Shown: positions 25,583-25,834 of the stretch, in pieces
Layout: the number at the start of each line of letters is the position of its first letter
How positions within the stretch are numbered: the first letter of the stretch is position 1
Program-made: the position numbers and the translations under genes
The notes under the pieces: generated by a model
What the model was told of the DNA's origin: nothing
Seen by the model: the letters and a program-made list of their open reading frames with translations, nothing else
Databases searched by the model: none
Assembly (NCBI GenBank): GCA_001275005.1
Contig: JWZX01001835.1
Coordinates: forward strand, 1 to 25,834
DNA from: Chrysochromulina tobinii
Taxonomy: Eukaryota; Haptophyta; Prymnesiales; Chrysochromulinaceae
DNA: 25,834 nucleotides
Direction of reading: 5' to 3'

Positions 25583-25834
25583 TCACGTAGACCCGCTGCC
25601 ACTGCTATCATAATCCACCAAGCCGAGCACTGCGGCACCGTTGCTACCTGTTGGCGCTGCTGGCACGGGCGGCGGCGCGGGTGGTGGTGGCGGCGGCGCG
25701 GGTGCCTTGGGCTGCAGCACAATGCTCATTGGTAGCTTCGGACGCTTTGGTGCTGCTTTGGCCGCAGGCGGCACGGTGGTGGCGGAAGTCCCTCTGGCGC
25801 CACCCAGGCTGCCATCACCGCCGACGCCGCCGCC
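25583..25834 (-). CDS. C-terminal part of an unrecognised Pro-rich protein, cut by the window edge
   Basis: An open minus-strand frame runs from the window edge to TGA at 25583-25585, 83 codons. It reads Gly-rich, then KRPKLPMSIVLQPKAP, a proline run (APPPPPPAPPPVPAAP), and ends GLVDYDSSGSGST. The run of Pro and the acidic/Ser ending resemble the tails of various nuclear or splicing-related proteins, but I cannot name the family. The 5' part is outside the window. The frame is long for this length and codon usage is GC-rich like its neighbours, but a chance frame is not excluded. Confidence 0.5.
   Translation of the reverse strand, partial: GGGVGGDGSLGGARGTSATTVPPAAKAAPKRPKLPMSIVLQPKAPAPPPPPPAPPPVPAAPTGSNGAAVLGLVDYDSSGSGST

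Overview
The window looks like nuclear DNA of a GC-rich unicellular eukaryote, most likely an alga; a haptophyte is my best guess, and I cannot fix the lineage from the sequence. Reasons: a eukaryote-type glutaminyl-tRNA synthetase, a PPEF-like phosphatase with EF-hands, Pif1, protein-kinase and TPR genes, short (86-231 nt) spliceosomal introns, no operons or ribosome-binding sites, and low-complexity Ala/Gly/Ser/Pro runs. I see no IS element, CRISPR array, rRNA or convincing tRNA.

Layout, left to right: glutaminyl-tRNA synthetase (+, 197-2612, one intron); EF-hand protein phosphatase of the PPEF/RdgC type (+, 2884-4776); right-handed beta-helix repeat protein (+, 5083-6225); membrane matrixin-like metalloprotease (-, 8767-6752, one intron); coiled-coil/transmembrane protein with a divergent C-terminal GTPase domain (-, 11443-9123, one intron); protein kinase fused to ARM-like repeats (+, 11731-16236, four introns); a protein of unknown function (+, 17059-18570); Tudor-like/TPR protein (-, 20879-19140); HRDC-Pif1 helicase (-, 23975-21111); RsuA/RluB-family pseudouridine synthase (+, 24109-25326), divergent from the helicase; and the 3' part of an unrecognised gene (-, 25834-25583) cut by the window edge. 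The genes do not form one pathway; they are independent, mostly housekeeping or signalling genes in a compact arrangement.

The most interesting feature is the introns. All seven that I can place are built from, or contain, a loose 10-nt unit of the type YCTGAKTGCN / TCTGATGRCC. It forms an array of about 20 units in one kinase intron and is degenerate in the others, and I did not notice arrays of it outside introns. Each unit carries TGA, and since 10 is not a multiple of 3 an array closes all three sense frames. Its CTGAY core also resembles a branch point. Most of these introns are bounded by short direct repeats of the exon/intron junction. Two kinase introns hold fossil duplications: one contains a 44-nt copy of the spliced exon 1-exon 2 junction, the other a duplicated acceptor plus exon start that acts as a decoy. 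Together these suggest introns born and enlarged by local duplication and decamer expansion.

Other points worth attention are a metalloprotease whose catalytic domain is interrupted by a two-helix membrane hairpin carrying a canonical EF-hand loop, a tandemly duplicated C-terminus behind a stop codon in the TPR gene, an HRDC-Pif1 fusion, and ACCGGT-based palindromes next to two gene starts.
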